24,100 bases of DNA from Spirogloea muscicola (taxonomy: Eukaryota; Streptophyta; Zygnematophyceae; Spirogloeales; Spirogloeaceae), in contig WELB01000044.1 in NCBI GenBank assembly GCA_009602725.1, positions 1 to 24,100 on the forward strand, read 5' to 3'. How positions within the stretch are numbered: the stretch's first letter is position 1; every line of letters starts with the position of its first letter. The translations under genes and the position numbers were made by a program. Positions 8,917-20,059 of this stretch are shown here, in pieces. A model generated the notes under the pieces. It was not told where the DNA came from, ran no database searches, and saw only the letters and a list, made by a program, of their open reading frames with translations.

Positions 8917-9417
8917 GGCGCGGGCTAGCCCGGAGCAGCTCGGGGAGACTGCGGTCTCCGGCGGCGGGCAGACAGGCGCGGCACGAGCGGACCACGCCGC
9001 GAGGCGCGGCCGGCCTCGGCGGCTGCTAGGGCGGGGTGCTCGCGCCCGCCGGCTGCGTCTGTGCGCAGGCCGGGGCGATGGCGCGCCCCGCGTCAGCCCC
9101 TGCACGGCGGCAATTGGAGTGCCGCGGGGCGGGGACCAGGAGTGCCGTCGCGAGGGCCTCGAGGCGAGTGGCACTAGGCGCGCGGCGGCGGCGGCGGCGG
9201 CGTAGGCGGCGGCGGCTGGCTCGGCGGGGTCGCTGGGCAGGGAGGAGCTGACGGAGCTGGGCCGGGCAGGTACGGCCGCGAGCCAGGGCTCGGGTGTCGA
9301 CCCCAAGTACGCCCGCTGGTGACCCGCCCCACCTGCGTAGCAGCAGATGCTGAACTTACTGTCAGCGTGCTTGCCTTTGTACTTGGCCACTCAGGCCATC
9401 CATCTCTCAATACACAC

Positions 9418-9590
9418 TCCATCAGAAGAGAGGCGCGCGGGGCGCATGAAATGAAAAGGGAGGCCAATCCAAGCCAATACACAGTTCAAGCAGAGGCGAG
9501 TGCAAACTAAACAAGGCTACATAATACAGAGACCTAAACTAAGGTGCCTAAGGTGACATTAGTACCCACGGGAGAGCACAAACAAATCGG
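9418..9590 (+). repeat. Dispersed repeat family, copy 2
   Basis: This copy holds AGGCGCGCGGGGCGCATGAA at 9431-9450, then a GAGGCCAATCCAAGCC block matching about 225-240, and ends with TTAGTACCCACGGGAGAGCA at 9559-9578, which matches 12781-12800. It is one of the copies showing both end modules about 130-150 bases apart. Confidence 0.65.
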
Positions 9591-9594
9591 ACAA

Positions 9595-9790
9595 GCTAAC
9601 ACACTCCATCAGAAGAAGCAGCTCTCCCAATGGGGGCAAGGGCTGTAAGAAGCCAACCCGAAAGAAATTGACAAGGTTCGAAGGGGCCAAACTACGAGCT
9701 AAGCAGCGACTGCGGGGCCTGAAGAGGCTATGGCAGAACGGGGGAGGATGGACCACTCAGTAGTTACGAGTGAGGAGCCTCACATCCGAC
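9595..9790 (+). repeat. Dispersed repeat family, copy 3 (diverged)
   Basis: It begins with ACTCCATCAGAAGA, as copy 2 does (9417-9430), then has the central module in diverged form at 9650-9678 (AGCCAACCCGAAAGAAATTG, ACAAGG) and ends near AGTAGTTACGAGTGAG at 9760-9776, a variant of the terminal module. The GCGCGCGG module is missing. Confidence 0.5.
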
Positions 9791-9859
9791 AGACTAGCTG
9801 CCATCAGAGCCTTCTGTCTGTCACCTTGGCTACCTTAGCATATTCCTTCGACTAATGAA

Positions 9860-9985
9860 GCACCCAAGTATTGTACTAGCATTTGCCTGAACTCTGCAAC
9901 GGCTTCATTTGGCCACCCTTTCATTTCATGCGCACCGCGCGCGCGCGCTCGCTCTCTCTTCCGTCGTCGGCGGGGAGGGCTCGTG
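9860..9985 (-). repeat. Dispersed repeat family, copy 4 (inverted, partial)
   Basis: The reverse complement of 9911-9945 reads GCGCGGTGCGCATGAAATGA followed by AAGGGTGGCCAA, which matches the head of copies 2 and 8. It is flanked by (GC)n and (CT)n runs. It lies opposite in orientation to copies 2 and 3 just upstream. Confidence 0.55.
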
Positions 9986-10179
9986 CCACTGATCGGCTGT
10001 CTCTGTGACGGAAGACCACAAAGGAAGAAAGGGCCACAACTCAGCCCCCAACAGACGTCAACTCGAAGCGGCATTGAAAGAGCGCCTTACAATCCCAGCA
10101 CTCAAAACCGAACGCGCTTGGCCCGCCCCCCCACCGAGCGCGGGCAGCCAGGGCTCCCCGTGGGGCCCTGCGGGTGCGC

Positions 10180-11888
10180 ATGGCCGCCGCGGAGACCGCG
10201 CTGGCCGGCAGCGCCAAGGCCGTCTCCGCGGCCGGGCTGGAGGATGGCGACGCTGTGCTGGTGAGCCGCAGCGACGCCGTGGAGGACGGCAGGCCCGAGG
10301 CCCAGGCTGGCCCGCCGGAGCCGGTAGCCGCCTTGCCTGCCGGGACCGAGCCCGCCGGCCCCGCGGGCGATGGGCCGGCGGCCGCGGCGTCGACTGCGGT
10401 GGGCGACAAGGCATGGCTGTCGGATGACGGGTGGAAGGACCTCGGGCAGGCGTCCGCGGAGCTAGGCAAGAACGTGGCCGCTTTGGCTTCCACCGCTGGC
10501 AAGGAGGTCAAGGCGGCAGCACAGGAGCTCACAAGCAAGGTGAGGGCGATATTGTTGGAGTTCCTAATGCAGAAATCCAAAGCTCTTTGGAGCTTGTGGT
10601 TGACGTACTTTAAAATTTTCACGTGCCTGTGAGGGGGGAGGGGGAGATGGGTGCTCAGGAATGTCAGGCTCGTCAGTGGAGTACCATGTGGTGCAGCCAT
10701 GGCATTCAGCCCTTTCATCTGGTCTTCACGCCTGCTGGACAGTTTGAGGTAGCATCAGCTAAGGGAGCCTGCCTGACGGGGGTCTTCGAGTTGGCTTGTG
10801 GAGTCAGATTGCAGGTACTGGCTTGAATGACTTAAGCAGCAAGCTGTCCACTTGGTGGACTGCCTTGGACCCACCAAGGGCCAAAGAGCCAACCCCGCGA
10901 CCAGAGCCGCTCAGCAATCGGACCCCTAGGTCCAGAGACTCTGCCGAAGCGACCATGCAGACGCTCTTCCGCATCTCACCTTCAGAGAGTCTCATTGAAG
11001 GTCGTTTCTCTGCCTTCAGGGCTAATCTTGGCAAACAGTATTGACAATCTTTCTGTAGAACTTCTTACCTGTCCAACACATTTCCTGTGAATGATGACTC
11101 ATGCAGTATGATAGAGTAAGAGCATGTCAGGCAGAGGCAGTGTCATCTCAGAAATGATCTCATGTATTTGAAGTATCTGAGACAGCACAAATATGCCTGT
11201 CCTGCTTCACACTCACATTCAGTTGGGCCCTGTGTCCGCCTTGTCGTGCTGTACAGCATTCCCGTGCACCTTGGTCCAAACGTACCAGTGCACCCACAAT
11301 GTCTACACTGCAGACATGCCTGTGGACTTCGGCGGCACTCTGTACATCTCCGACAAGCACGTCTGTTTCCACGTCTCGGCAGTTGAGAAGCGTACACGTG
11401 TGCCGGTATGTGGTCACCAGTGAGACTTATGAATTTTGACCACTGTGTCTGTACAAGATATGAGGAGCACAACAATCATTTTGCCTACTTAGGCATGTAC
11501 TAAGGTACAATAGCTCGTTATGCTGTCATCTGTGTGCAGGTTATTGTGGAGCACACCCGCTTGACCAATGTCAGTCGAGAGAAAGCTGGCAAAAGTGACA
11601 TATCAGATACTTTGAAGCTGTCTCTGGAACCAGGCAAATGGGTATGTTCTTTACTGTGACAACTGACAAAATTGCTCCACTGTGCATGGAAGGGGACTGA
11701 GCAGCGTTGCTCGTGACACATGGATTCAGTGTTGGATTGAGTGTGCCGTGGCCAAGCAGTTCACACTCATGAAAATGTGTGAGTGTTGCTTGCAGTTTGC
11801 TGTGAAGGATTTTGCAGGGCCCGAGGAGATTGAGTCAGCTCATGCTTTGCTCGAGCATCTTGTGGAGGCGGCACACATGTCAGCATGA
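10180..11888 (+). CDS. GRAM-domain protein
   Basis: GRAM domains are PH-like folds that bind membrane lipids, found in membrane-contact and trafficking proteins. Phase-consistent exons are 10180-10539, 10808-11000, 11257-11405, 11540-11641 and 11796-11888, for about 298 residues. The first 120 residues are Ala/Gly/Pro-rich and look disordered, then turn into a Lys/Ala helix, with the second exon adding GLNDLSSKLSTWW. The GRAM core reads LFRISPSESLIE, FPCTLVQTYQCTHNVYTADM, VDFGGTLYISDKHVCFHV and VPVIVEHTRLTNVSREKAGK, followed by FAVKDFAGPEEIESAHALLE near the C-terminus. No transmembrane segment or second known domain is visible, so a specific orthologue cannot be named. The ATG at 10180 is the first in the GC-rich exon. 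The nearest TGTAA downstream is at 12376-12380, almost 490 bases past the stop. Confidence 0.82.
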
Positions 11889-12429
11889 AAGAGATGGTGT
11901 GGGAAGGACCTTGCTATAAAGGGTACATACCTTTGTACAGACGCGTTGTGTATATCTCAGACAGCATTGCTGCTGACTATTAGCATAGCTCCAAGCTGAT
12001 CGTGACAGCCTTCTTATCAAGCCTTAAGCTCGTAGTTTCCGTAGTACCTCCTCCTGGCATTGGCCCACCTAATGCTAAGACGTGGCTTCGCATGTGTGCT
12101 GATCCTCTTCTGGCTGGCTTCTGAGCCGGGCTTGCCTCATGAGCAATCAGCGCCCTCGAAAATGAGTTACAATGTCTTGTCTCCCTCTAGGCACTACGAT
12201 GAGACACTAAATAAGCTCAGAAGGCCTCCTTAAGCATACTCAGAACAGCTTAGAAGTCAGAACCAGATCTCCCATGAAGTGCTCCATCTGACATTGTGTG
12301 ATGTTTGTGTACCATGAATTGCTAACTATTCATTACACTGAGAATCCACAAGCACGTCAAGGTAGCCTGCCATTTTGTAATCTTGTCAATGAGCAGGATC
12401 TCCCTGGTCCTCCAAGCAAGCCTGTCGCA

Positions 12430-12575
12430 TTCATATGTGATCACTCATGGGTACTGCAGTCCCCCTTCTGCTGGCTTTGCACTGTCACCTTTTTCCTACC
12501 ATAAGGCTTCAAAGTGTGGCTTGGCTTAACTTGGCCTCCCTCTCATATCATACGCAATGCACGCCTTCTCTGTCC
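12430..12575 (-). repeat. Dispersed repeat family, copy 5 (inverted)
   Basis: Read on the minus strand, it starts with GAGAAGGCGTGCATTGCG, has GAGGGAGGCCAAGTTAAGCC, and ends with GACTGCAGTACCCATGAGTG at about 12440-12460. This is the family order with point differences. It faces copy 6, making a head-to-head inverted pair. Confidence 0.65.
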
Positions 12576-12599
12576 TTTCATCATAGCTCATGCCACGGC

Positions 12600-12815
12600 T
12601 GCGAGGAGTGACTAATAGTCACAAGAAGCGAGACATGTACACAGAACACAGAAAGCGTGCGGTGCGCAACAAAATGAGAGGATGACCAAAGCAAAGCAGT
12701 ACACTGCTTGTAAGAAGACCGAAGAAAACTTTCGATAGAGGTTAAGGTTACATAACGAAGTACACAATCAAAGGGGGACTCTAGTACCCACGAGTGAGCA
12801 TACATTTATCTGCCA
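12600..12815 (+). repeat. Dispersed repeat family, copy 6
   Basis: It contains AAAGCGTGCGGTGCGCAACA at 12652-12671 and ends with CTAGTACCCACGAGTGAGCA at 12781-12800, preceded by GGGGGACT as in copy 5. The distance from head to terminal module is about 145 bases, similar to copy 2. Confidence 0.65.
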
Positions 12816-13179
12816 GACTTATCTTGGGCGCGCCGGAGCACCACCCTGCAAGCTAGTGGCCTGGCTCAGTGCGCGCCCAGCTTGCTGATGTATGGCTAGA
12901 GCCTGCTATGCTGCAAAGGAAGCGAGAACCGCATTCTGTGCACGATCAATGCGATTATACACTTTCTGACCCCTTTTGAACCTTCTTTTTCTCTTGCGTT
13001 CACAGCCATTGCCATGTTGTGGGAAGAATAATCATGCAATGCTGATCTTTGAGCCTGGCAGGCAGGTCCATCCAAAGCTCTCCCCCTGTCAACGGTCTCC
13101 AGGCACATGCACTGTCGCTCAAACGTGAGAAGCAACGCTGTGTCAATCCGCTGGCGTCGGCGGGAGCAGGCTTAGGGTG

Positions 13180-13320
13180 TTGAAGAAAGGAAAGCGCGGC
13201 AGATTGACTGGTGGCTGGGAGAGGCCAGCCCAAAGGAATGGACAAGGGCTGAAGGAGCTGGAGTGCTAAGTACTAAGGCAGCAGCTAAGGGGACTCTCAG
13301 TAACCTCTAGTGTGCGTGTG
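13180..13320 (+). repeat. Dispersed repeat family, copy 7
   Basis: AGCGCGGCAGATTGACTGGT at 13193-13212 matches 141-161 apart from one missing C. The central module GAGGCCAGCCCAAAGGAATG plus GACAAGG follows at 13221-13247. A GGGGACTCTCAGTAACC stretch at 13288-13304 resembles the terminal module. A (TG)n run begins at its end. Confidence 0.55.
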
Positions 13321-13349
13321 TGTGTGTGGTCTGTTGTGTCTAGTCAGTA

Positions 13350-13440
13350 GATGCAAATCGGAAAGAACGAAGGCGCGCGGTGCGCATGAGACTGAAAGAG
13401 AGGCCAACTGTAGCCTTACAAACGTCCTAGCCACGGGGGA
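13350..13440 (+). repeat. Dispersed repeat family, copy 8 (partial head)
   Basis: GGCGCGCGGTGCGCATGAG at 13372-13390 is almost identical to 200-218, and GAGAGGCCAACTGTAGCC follows. The rest of the element is not recognisable beyond about 13440. Confidence 0.6.
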
Positions 13441-13990
13441 AGGAGTTAGCTGAAAGGGATTGTGCCCGTCACGGTGTTGCCCCATGGACGGCAAGCAGGC
13501 GCTAACGACGGCCAGGATGCGCACTCGCGGGCCGCCGCTTAGGGGAGGAACCTTTAGACTTGGGGGGAGGGGGGGATGCACCTGCCTATGCCAATGAGCA
13601 GCGCGGCGCATCTCCACGCTGGCAGATTAAAGCCAATCCGAACACATGAGAAAGCCACGGATGCAAAGCCGGAGTGCCACGCAGGCGTCGCAGGAAAGTC
13701 AGCCCCCCTGGCCACCCCGCAAAGACCGGCGCGCCCGCCGCCGCCGCCGCCGCCGCCGCCGCGGCCGCCGAGGGGGTTGAGGGGGGGAGAAGACTGAGGT
13801 CAGGGGTGTGGACCTCGCTGCACCACCCCCTCCGCCGACAACCGTGTACTAATGTCGCGCCGCCCGACTTCACGGCCCGGCCCAGACCATAGCTGTGTAC
13901 CAAAGAGCGGGCACGTCGTGACAGCCCCCGCTGCCGCGCGCATTCGTCTGCCGCCGGCCGACGGCGAGCAGCCGCGCCGTCGGGCAGCTA

Positions 13991-13991
13991 N
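13991..13991. other. Second single ambiguous base, probable scaffold join
   Basis: A lone n interrupts GC-rich sequence exactly at the left edge of the Pro/Gln-rich N-terminus of the SBP gene. As at 4924, I read it as a contig join. The sequence on its left (13850-13990) gives no convincing continuation, so the start codon of the SBP gene is probably lost or mispositioned. Confidence 0.55.
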
Positions 13992-16900
13992 CGCCGCAGC
14001 AGCCGCGGCCGCCGCCGCTGCCGCCGCCGCAGCCCGACAGCAGGCATACCGACGAGCCCTTGGTGCTCCTCGGCAAAGGTGTCGCAGCAGCGCCGGGGCG
14101 GGCGCAGCCTCCCTCGAGTGACCTTCTTCCGCAGGATGCCACGCTCAAGGCCAGAAACCCCGACTGCCCGAACCTCAAGGCCGGGCGCGTGCCCTGCGCA
14201 TGCACCGACGAGGACGAGAAGCTGCTCAAGAGGCAGCGCATGGTCATGCCCTTGGCGCCGCTGTCGTGCCAAGTCGCCGGGTGCCTAGCGGACTTGCGCA
14301 GCGGCAAGGAGTACAACCTCCGGCACCGCGTGTGCGAGGAGCACGCCAGGGCGGCCACGGTGCTGAGCGGGGGCGAGGTCGTGCGCTACTGCCAGCAATG
14401 TGGCAGGTGGGCTCTACGGGCCTTGACGAGCCCTGCCATTCATGCCTGTCAAGTCCAGCATTTGTTGACGCAACTAGCACTGCAAGCTGGCTCCAAGCGT
14501 GCTATTGCTTTGATACCAGACTGGTGTCGTTGTACCTAGCAATTCTGGGTATGAAGGCTTTTACACTATCTGAGCTGCAGGTTACATCCATTGCTGGAGT
14601 TTGATGAGGGAAAGAGAAGCTGCCGTCGCAAGTTGGAGAAACACAACACAAGGCGACGCAGGAGGATGGGCCTTACGAACGGAATTGAGGGGGCAGGCAG
14701 CAAGGATTCGGAGCAAGATGAGGAGATCCTGGCAACGCGTAAGCCTGCTATGCATCTCTGCAAACTTACAATTTGAGTAGGTGATGCTTCCTCTGCCAGG
14801 TCCACGAAGAGGTTGAGACACGAGTAACAACAGCCACCTTGCCACAAATGCGATACAGCATAGTCCAACAATGAGTGGCCGTTCAAGCATTGCATCCGTG
14901 GTGATGGATGGTGTGCGTCTGCTTCTGCCAAGACATTCGTCACCGTGTCGCACACAAGCATTTATGCTGCACTGGGAGGAGAGCTTTGTCAGTGTACATT
15001 GTTGGGAGACCACAGGGATCTACTAAGGAAGCAATTGTAGACAAGGAGTGCAATACGTTTACCCTACCTTGTATCAGTGCGCTCCAGTATGTGCCGCCTT
15101 CATGTCATTGCGCATCTACATGTTGGTGCTGTTTGCACCATGTCAGAGAGCTCACCTATTTTCGTTCCTGACAATGCCTGCTGCAGCTGCAGGTGATAGA
15201 TACAAAGCATCAGCGGCATCACTGTCCAAGAAAGGCAATAGCTCAAAGGCCGAGCAGTTGCAGTCAGCAAAATCTAGGGCACGGTCAACACCAAGGACCT
15301 CACTCTCGCCTCACTCGGCAGACTCTGCCGTCAAGGAGTCCCCAACATTGGACCTCAGGACAACGACGTCACTGAGCGCAGCGGAGGACTCTCGGCTCAA
15401 TTTCTGCCGGCTCACCTTGGGACCTCTGGACATTGCACAGCCGACAACACACATTGAAAAACTTTCACAGGCAGCGCAGCGCAGCTTGACACAGCAGCAT
15501 GAGCTCAGGGCTGAATCTGAATTAGGCGAAGCAGCCTTGGAGACCACCAACCACTTGCTTCTTTCAGCAGCTAGCGACCAGCAACCAGTGGCGCAACTAG
15601 AGCAGGCGCCAGGTGTAGGAGAGCATGGGTTCCTAGAGAGTAACACGGACACAGCACAGGTACTATCCTTGATGGCACTCTTGACTGCGTCCGGTACCAA
15701 CAACTTACAGGAAGATTTGGCAGAGGAGCTTAATGAGCAGCCCTCCCTACTAACACAACATGAGATCAGGAACTTCCAAGACAACTTCCAGTATACACCA
15801 GTGGTAAGGGGATGAAGCTGCCATGGTTGTGCTTGTCCATCAGCGAGCACATAGCAAGCTCTGTTGTGATTACTTCAATCTGAAAGATGCCGAAGATGTC
15901 CCAAGCCGAGTATGTGAGAAATTTCAAAATCAGTGACTTACTTCAAATCCTCTGAGTTGTGAACAGCAATGTTCAGGACGTATCTCTTTCAAACTTTTTG
16001 ATTGGAACCCTGCCGACTTTCCACGTCATTTGAGGAATCAGGTCCGTCTTGCCTCCTCTTCATGAGCACCATGTGCTTTCTGAGTCAGTGGTTGCTTGCC
16101 CAAGCTCCTCCACTTTCTGAATTCCAACTTCTTATGGTCAGACCTTGTAAGCAAAGGTCCCGCTGGACTCAATCCCAATCACTGTTCACATCTCAGGTCA
16201 TGGACTGGTTATCAAATATGCCTTCTGATCTGGAAGGTTTTATCAGCCCTGGCTGCACATTGCTTACGTTGTTTGCAGCGATGCCTTCAACAAAGTGGGC
16301 TGAGGTATGGTTCTGCCTGTGGTAAGCTGAATGATGTTATTGAGCTTATGTAGCTGTGTGACAAGTCATTGTACCACTTCTAAGGTCCTTGTGAAGTGAT
16401 TTCTTGAATTGTGGGCCCAAGTGTTTGACACCCTGAATGTCCGGAACATCGTGCAGCTTGAGAGCAATCTCGAGAGAAGCTTTGAAGTGCTCATGGCTGG
16501 GGAGGGTGGAGAGTTTTGGGCCAGGGGTCGGATGTTGGTACAGTGCTCCAATCTTGTGACTTACATGAAGAATGGTCAGTCCAGGATCAACTCAGCAATG
16601 TAGTATCAAATCAGCAACGTAGTGTACTTCAATCTGCTTGTAGCACCTCAGTCTATGTCCAGGAACACCAAGCTATTTGTCTATTGCATGCTGTATACAT
16701 GACGCAGAGGACACTCAAGACAAGTGCGTGATGCTTATTAGAACAAATGCCAGCTTTCAGAGATAGCCTATCATGCATGTCGTAACAAATGTTCCCCCTG
16801 GCATGCATGCAGGTGCAGTCCTCTGTCGAGCCACCCAACTAAGACCCAAAGATGGCCCGCGTCTTCTATCAGTCAGGCCGATGTGTGTTGTAGCTGGAGA

Positions 16901-19189
16901 GCCTGCTGAAGTCACAATCACTGGGCATGACCTGTCCTTGCCTGGAACAAGGTACTGCAGACTCCATCGTTTGTTGACTGCACCCCATTGCATCGTCAGC
17001 GGCTGAGAAGAAATATCCTCTGCAAAACGTTTTCATCAGCCTAGCTACCTACTTCCTGGAATGGCACGTCAATGGCTTCATTGGTAGGAAGACGTATGCA
17101 CTGAGTCTAAGGTTGTAGATGGTCGGAAAAAGAGTGTGGCTCTTGTTGACCCAGACAAGAACCCCAAGAGCTACTCGGCTGCGAGCTTGGCACCTGATGA
17201 GAAGTGTTTGAGGACTTCAGCGCAATTTTGTGCTGGTCATCTGTAATCCTTGGTCTCCTGTCCTCCTTTGATGTATGATAACACTAAAGTCAGAAGCCAT
17301 CAAGCTACGGCGTTCTGAGTGGAGTGAGGATGTCTTGCATGCTGTGCAAGGCCATTTGCTGACAGCTAGTCGCACTTGTATGCAGAGTTCTGTGCTCCTC
17401 AAGGGGAAGGTATATTGATAGTCAAATTTTCAAGGAAGTGGATACTGGTTTGAGCTGCAGTGGACGATCTGAAATCGAGCATCCTCTTGGCTCTCTACTC
17501 GAAAAACAGATGCTGCACCTGCCAGCCACGTACTGCAAAGGCTTTGGACACCTGATTTTCATTGAGGTCAGATGAGTATGTCTAAGCCAAGGTTTTGTAA
17601 TGTGTGGTATGCACGCTTACACTGTTGATGAGCTTGACCTTGACCTGGACCTTGACTTGACAGCTTCTTGACTCTTCTGTCATTCATTGTTACCATGTGT
17701 GGCAGGTTGAACACGGGGTAGGCATCAGCTTTGTGCCACTACTTGCAATCTATTGCAAGCTGGCCTGTGCAGAGATACAAAGCCTGCAGGTCGATGGTGG
17801 GGAAAGTACTTCTGAGGAGACCTGGCATCAGCTCCTTCTTGAACTTGGCTGGACATTGCGCATGGCTGAGAGGTTGCGTCATGGAGAGATGACAACCTCA
17901 GGGCGAGAACTGAAGGAGCAAATGTGGGTGCACGTGCGACGATTGCAGCGGTTGCTGGACTTTGCCGTGGGAAGATGCTGGCCAGCCGTAACTCGCCTCC
18001 TGCTCGAGGCGGCACTCGCTACACAAGCGTACAAAAGCAAGCAGATGTCATTGATACCTGCTATTCAAGCAGAGGGACAGCCTTCAGAAGATGATGTGCT
18101 TGGCCTCGTTGGCATTGATCAAAGAGGTTATAGCTTGCTGCATGGGGCGGTTGCTGGCAAGCATTTGCCATTGGTGAGGGTTCTGGTGGAGTACAGAAGG
18201 TGCCTGGCCGCACAAGCATCGGCGTCTTCATGTCAAGCAAACTGGTGGCATCTTGGTTACCAGGGTCCGGGAAAGGTGTCCCCACTTCATCTGGCGGCGC
18301 TAGTGGATGACGGTGGCAGAGTGCTCGCTGCTCTTGCTGGTGACGAGGTTGAGGTAGGCCTACTTCTCTTTCCAATGCCAACCTTCACTTGCAGATACAC
18401 TCACACAGTTGCAAGATGGTCTGGAAGCATGACACAAGCCACAGCAAATCTCCATGGCTTCACAGTTTGTTGACATCATTATGTGGCCTGTAGTTCTTGC
18501 TCTTAGATATATTGGGCTTTCACACAGCTGGGCAATGTGCTCCGCTGGTCTTGTAGAGGCAGTCAATAAGTTTTTTTGACTAGGGTGGCAAGTAGTACCT
18601 CAGATTCCAGGATTTACAGGAGGTCCTGGAGCAGTTGGCCTCACAACAACGTCCAATTTGTTGTGCGAGACAGGTTGCACAAGCTGTGTGGAATACCTGC
18701 AGGGACGCTGCCGGCAAGACGCCACAGGATTATGCTGTTTATGTTGGTCACTCAGCCTACGGGGACATCCTTGTCTGCAGCCCGCTACATCATAGCTCCC
18801 TCAGTAGTGAGAATAAGAAGCAGCCACAAGAGTGCGGTGTGTCCAAGTACGAGATGGTGATTACCCTTTGCTCAAGGTCTGAAGGTGGACCTGCGCATGA
18901 AGCATCCATCAAGGCAAAGAAGTTGGATGGTATCGTCATGCGCAGCGGTGCGCTTGACAAGTTTTACAGCACAAGTGGTGGATTGCGCTGTGCACTACAG
19001 GCCTTGAGAAGCTGCAACTTGGCAGTGAGCTTGCAGAGGACATCTCAACGTAGTCTTATCACCATGTTGTTGGCGGCACTCATTGGCTGCCTCAGCCTCT
19101 GTGTCCTTCTCCAGCATCCTCACCGAATGCAGGCCACATCTCTTGCCATAAGAAGGTGCCTAGGTGTCACAGCAGCTCGTGGCCCTTGA
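13991..19189 (+). CDS. SBP-box transcription factor with IPT-like segment, ankyrin repeats and C-terminal membrane segment (5' incomplete)
   Basis: This is a large SPL-type DNA-binding regulator. Exons, phase-consistent except as noted: to 14406, 14581-14738, 15193-15803, 15967-16041, 16197-16304, 16385-16574, 16813-16951, 17040-17083, 17119-17203, 17461-17566, 17706-18353 and 18620-19189, about 1,050 residues. The SBP domain has all zinc ligands: CQVAGC, HRVCEEH, then YCQQCGRLHPLLEFDEGKRS with the following Cys, and a basic RRKLEKHNTRRRRR signal. Later segments match land-plant long SPLs (SPL1/12/14 type): RISFKLFDWNPADFP, DWLSNMPSDLEGFISPGCTL, an IPT-like RLLSVRPMCVVAGEPAEVTI, ankyrin segments (YSLLHGAVAGKHLPLVRVL; SPLHLAALV), CRDAAGKTPQDYAVYVGHSA, and a hydrophobic LITMLLAALIGCLSLCVLLQ near the end. 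Chlamydomonas CRR1, a copper regulator, is a relative, but I cannot assign that role. The exon at 16385 contains an in-frame TGA at 16397-16399. The start codon is missing. Confidence 0.92.
17625..17665. repeat. Short tandem repeat in an SBP-gene intron
   Basis: Imperfect repeats of TTGACC and TGGACC run through GAGCTTGACCTTGACCTGGA and the following CCTTGACTTGAC, inside the intron 17567-17705. No function is implied. Confidence 0.6.
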
Positions 19190-20059
19190 CGTTGTTATCC
19201 AATTACCCCCACTCGATGATTGAGAGGGAATTCCTCTTGCTATTATTTTGGCAGGTTCTTCTGCCACTTATACCAGCTCTTTCTGGTAGCAGCAGTACAT
19301 GCTTGTGGGACGGGCCTTGTGGCAACTTGTGGCAATTTCTGCAAGGCTGTTTGCCTTCTGCAGGTCAAGTTGATATTGGTCCCAAGCTCACCAACATGGG
19401 GCCATGGCTCCTCCTCACAGGATCTGCAAAAGCATGCGAGATTTTTATGGACAATCCGTTCATAGAGCTAGCTTGTGCATGCCGTGTACATAATACCTTC
19501 GGGCCGACAACTCGACTCAGAAGAGCGTGCCCAGCAATTCTCTAACCTGCCCGTGCTCAGTCGGCGCACAAGCTTTATAAGAGATCTTTCCCTAAGGAGG
19601 GCGATGGCTGTGGAAGAAGTGCAAAACTTGACAAGCTTTAAGGATCACATACGATGCTGGCTCCCTTGTAGGGGGTACCACCACGCAATACCAGCAATTG
19701 GGGACCCTGCTGCGGGAGCGGCTGTGCGCGGCTGGCGGTCTGTGTGCACTCTTTCGGGGGCTGACTTGTCACACCCCTCGCCCACGTCAAAAGAGCTGCT
19801 TACCTATCACAGCTATCTGCAGAAGGTGCCGGCAGGGGACTCTGTTATCGTGAATGGAGGACGAAGGAAGGCTGCTGCAAAGAGGGGCAGTGGCTGTGAA
19901 ACGCGAGCTCAAGATGACCGGACGAGGTCTGAAGAGAGACCTTGACATGCGAATTGGACAAATCAGTGAGCAAAAGCAATGGTTATAACAAAAGTTGCTC
20001 GGCAACCCCTGATCACCAAGTCAATAGGTCCATAAGTCAACAAGTCGGAGTGATGAAGT

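Larger units (their letters stand above)
8917..10179. other. Gene-poor stretch: GC-rich island, then repeat cluster
   Basis: Positions 8917-9310 are very GC-rich with a GGC tract at about 9181-9215, and open frames on both strands there are arginine- or alanine-rich artefacts of composition. A donor-like GGCAG|GTACGG occurs near 9268, so an unrecognised plus-strand leader exon is possible, but its frame contains no ATG after a TAG. From about 9418 to 9985 the stretch is filled with copies of the dispersed repeat family. Positions 9986-10179 look like the leader of the GRAM gene. Confidence 0.5.
11889..13990. other. Gene-free stretch with repeat cluster
   Basis: No exon with recognisable protein similarity is visible on either strand. 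It holds the GRAM 3' flank (to about 12380), an inverted pair of dispersed repeats (12430-12815), two further copies (13180-13440), a (TG)n run near 13311-13328, and a GC-rich block with a GCC tract at about 13736-13766 leading to the join at 13991. The leader of the SBP gene is expected at its right end. Confidence 0.55.

Noticed and set aside
8905-9390. A 161-residue minus-strand frame starting MAKYKGKH
   Set aside because: Its start lies in the inverted 22-base repeat block and the remainder is Ala/Pro/Arg low-complexity from the GC-rich island.
9671-9682. GGTTCGAAGGG resembling a Pol III B box in repeat copy 3
   Set aside because: The other copies do not keep it and no A box lies at the right distance, so it does not support a tRNA-derived SINE.
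19475-19945. A 156-residue plus-strand open frame after the SBP gene
   Set aside because: No recognisable motif, no good splice or polyadenylation context, and composition like the surrounding non-coding DNA. I leave it as part of the unassigned stretch.
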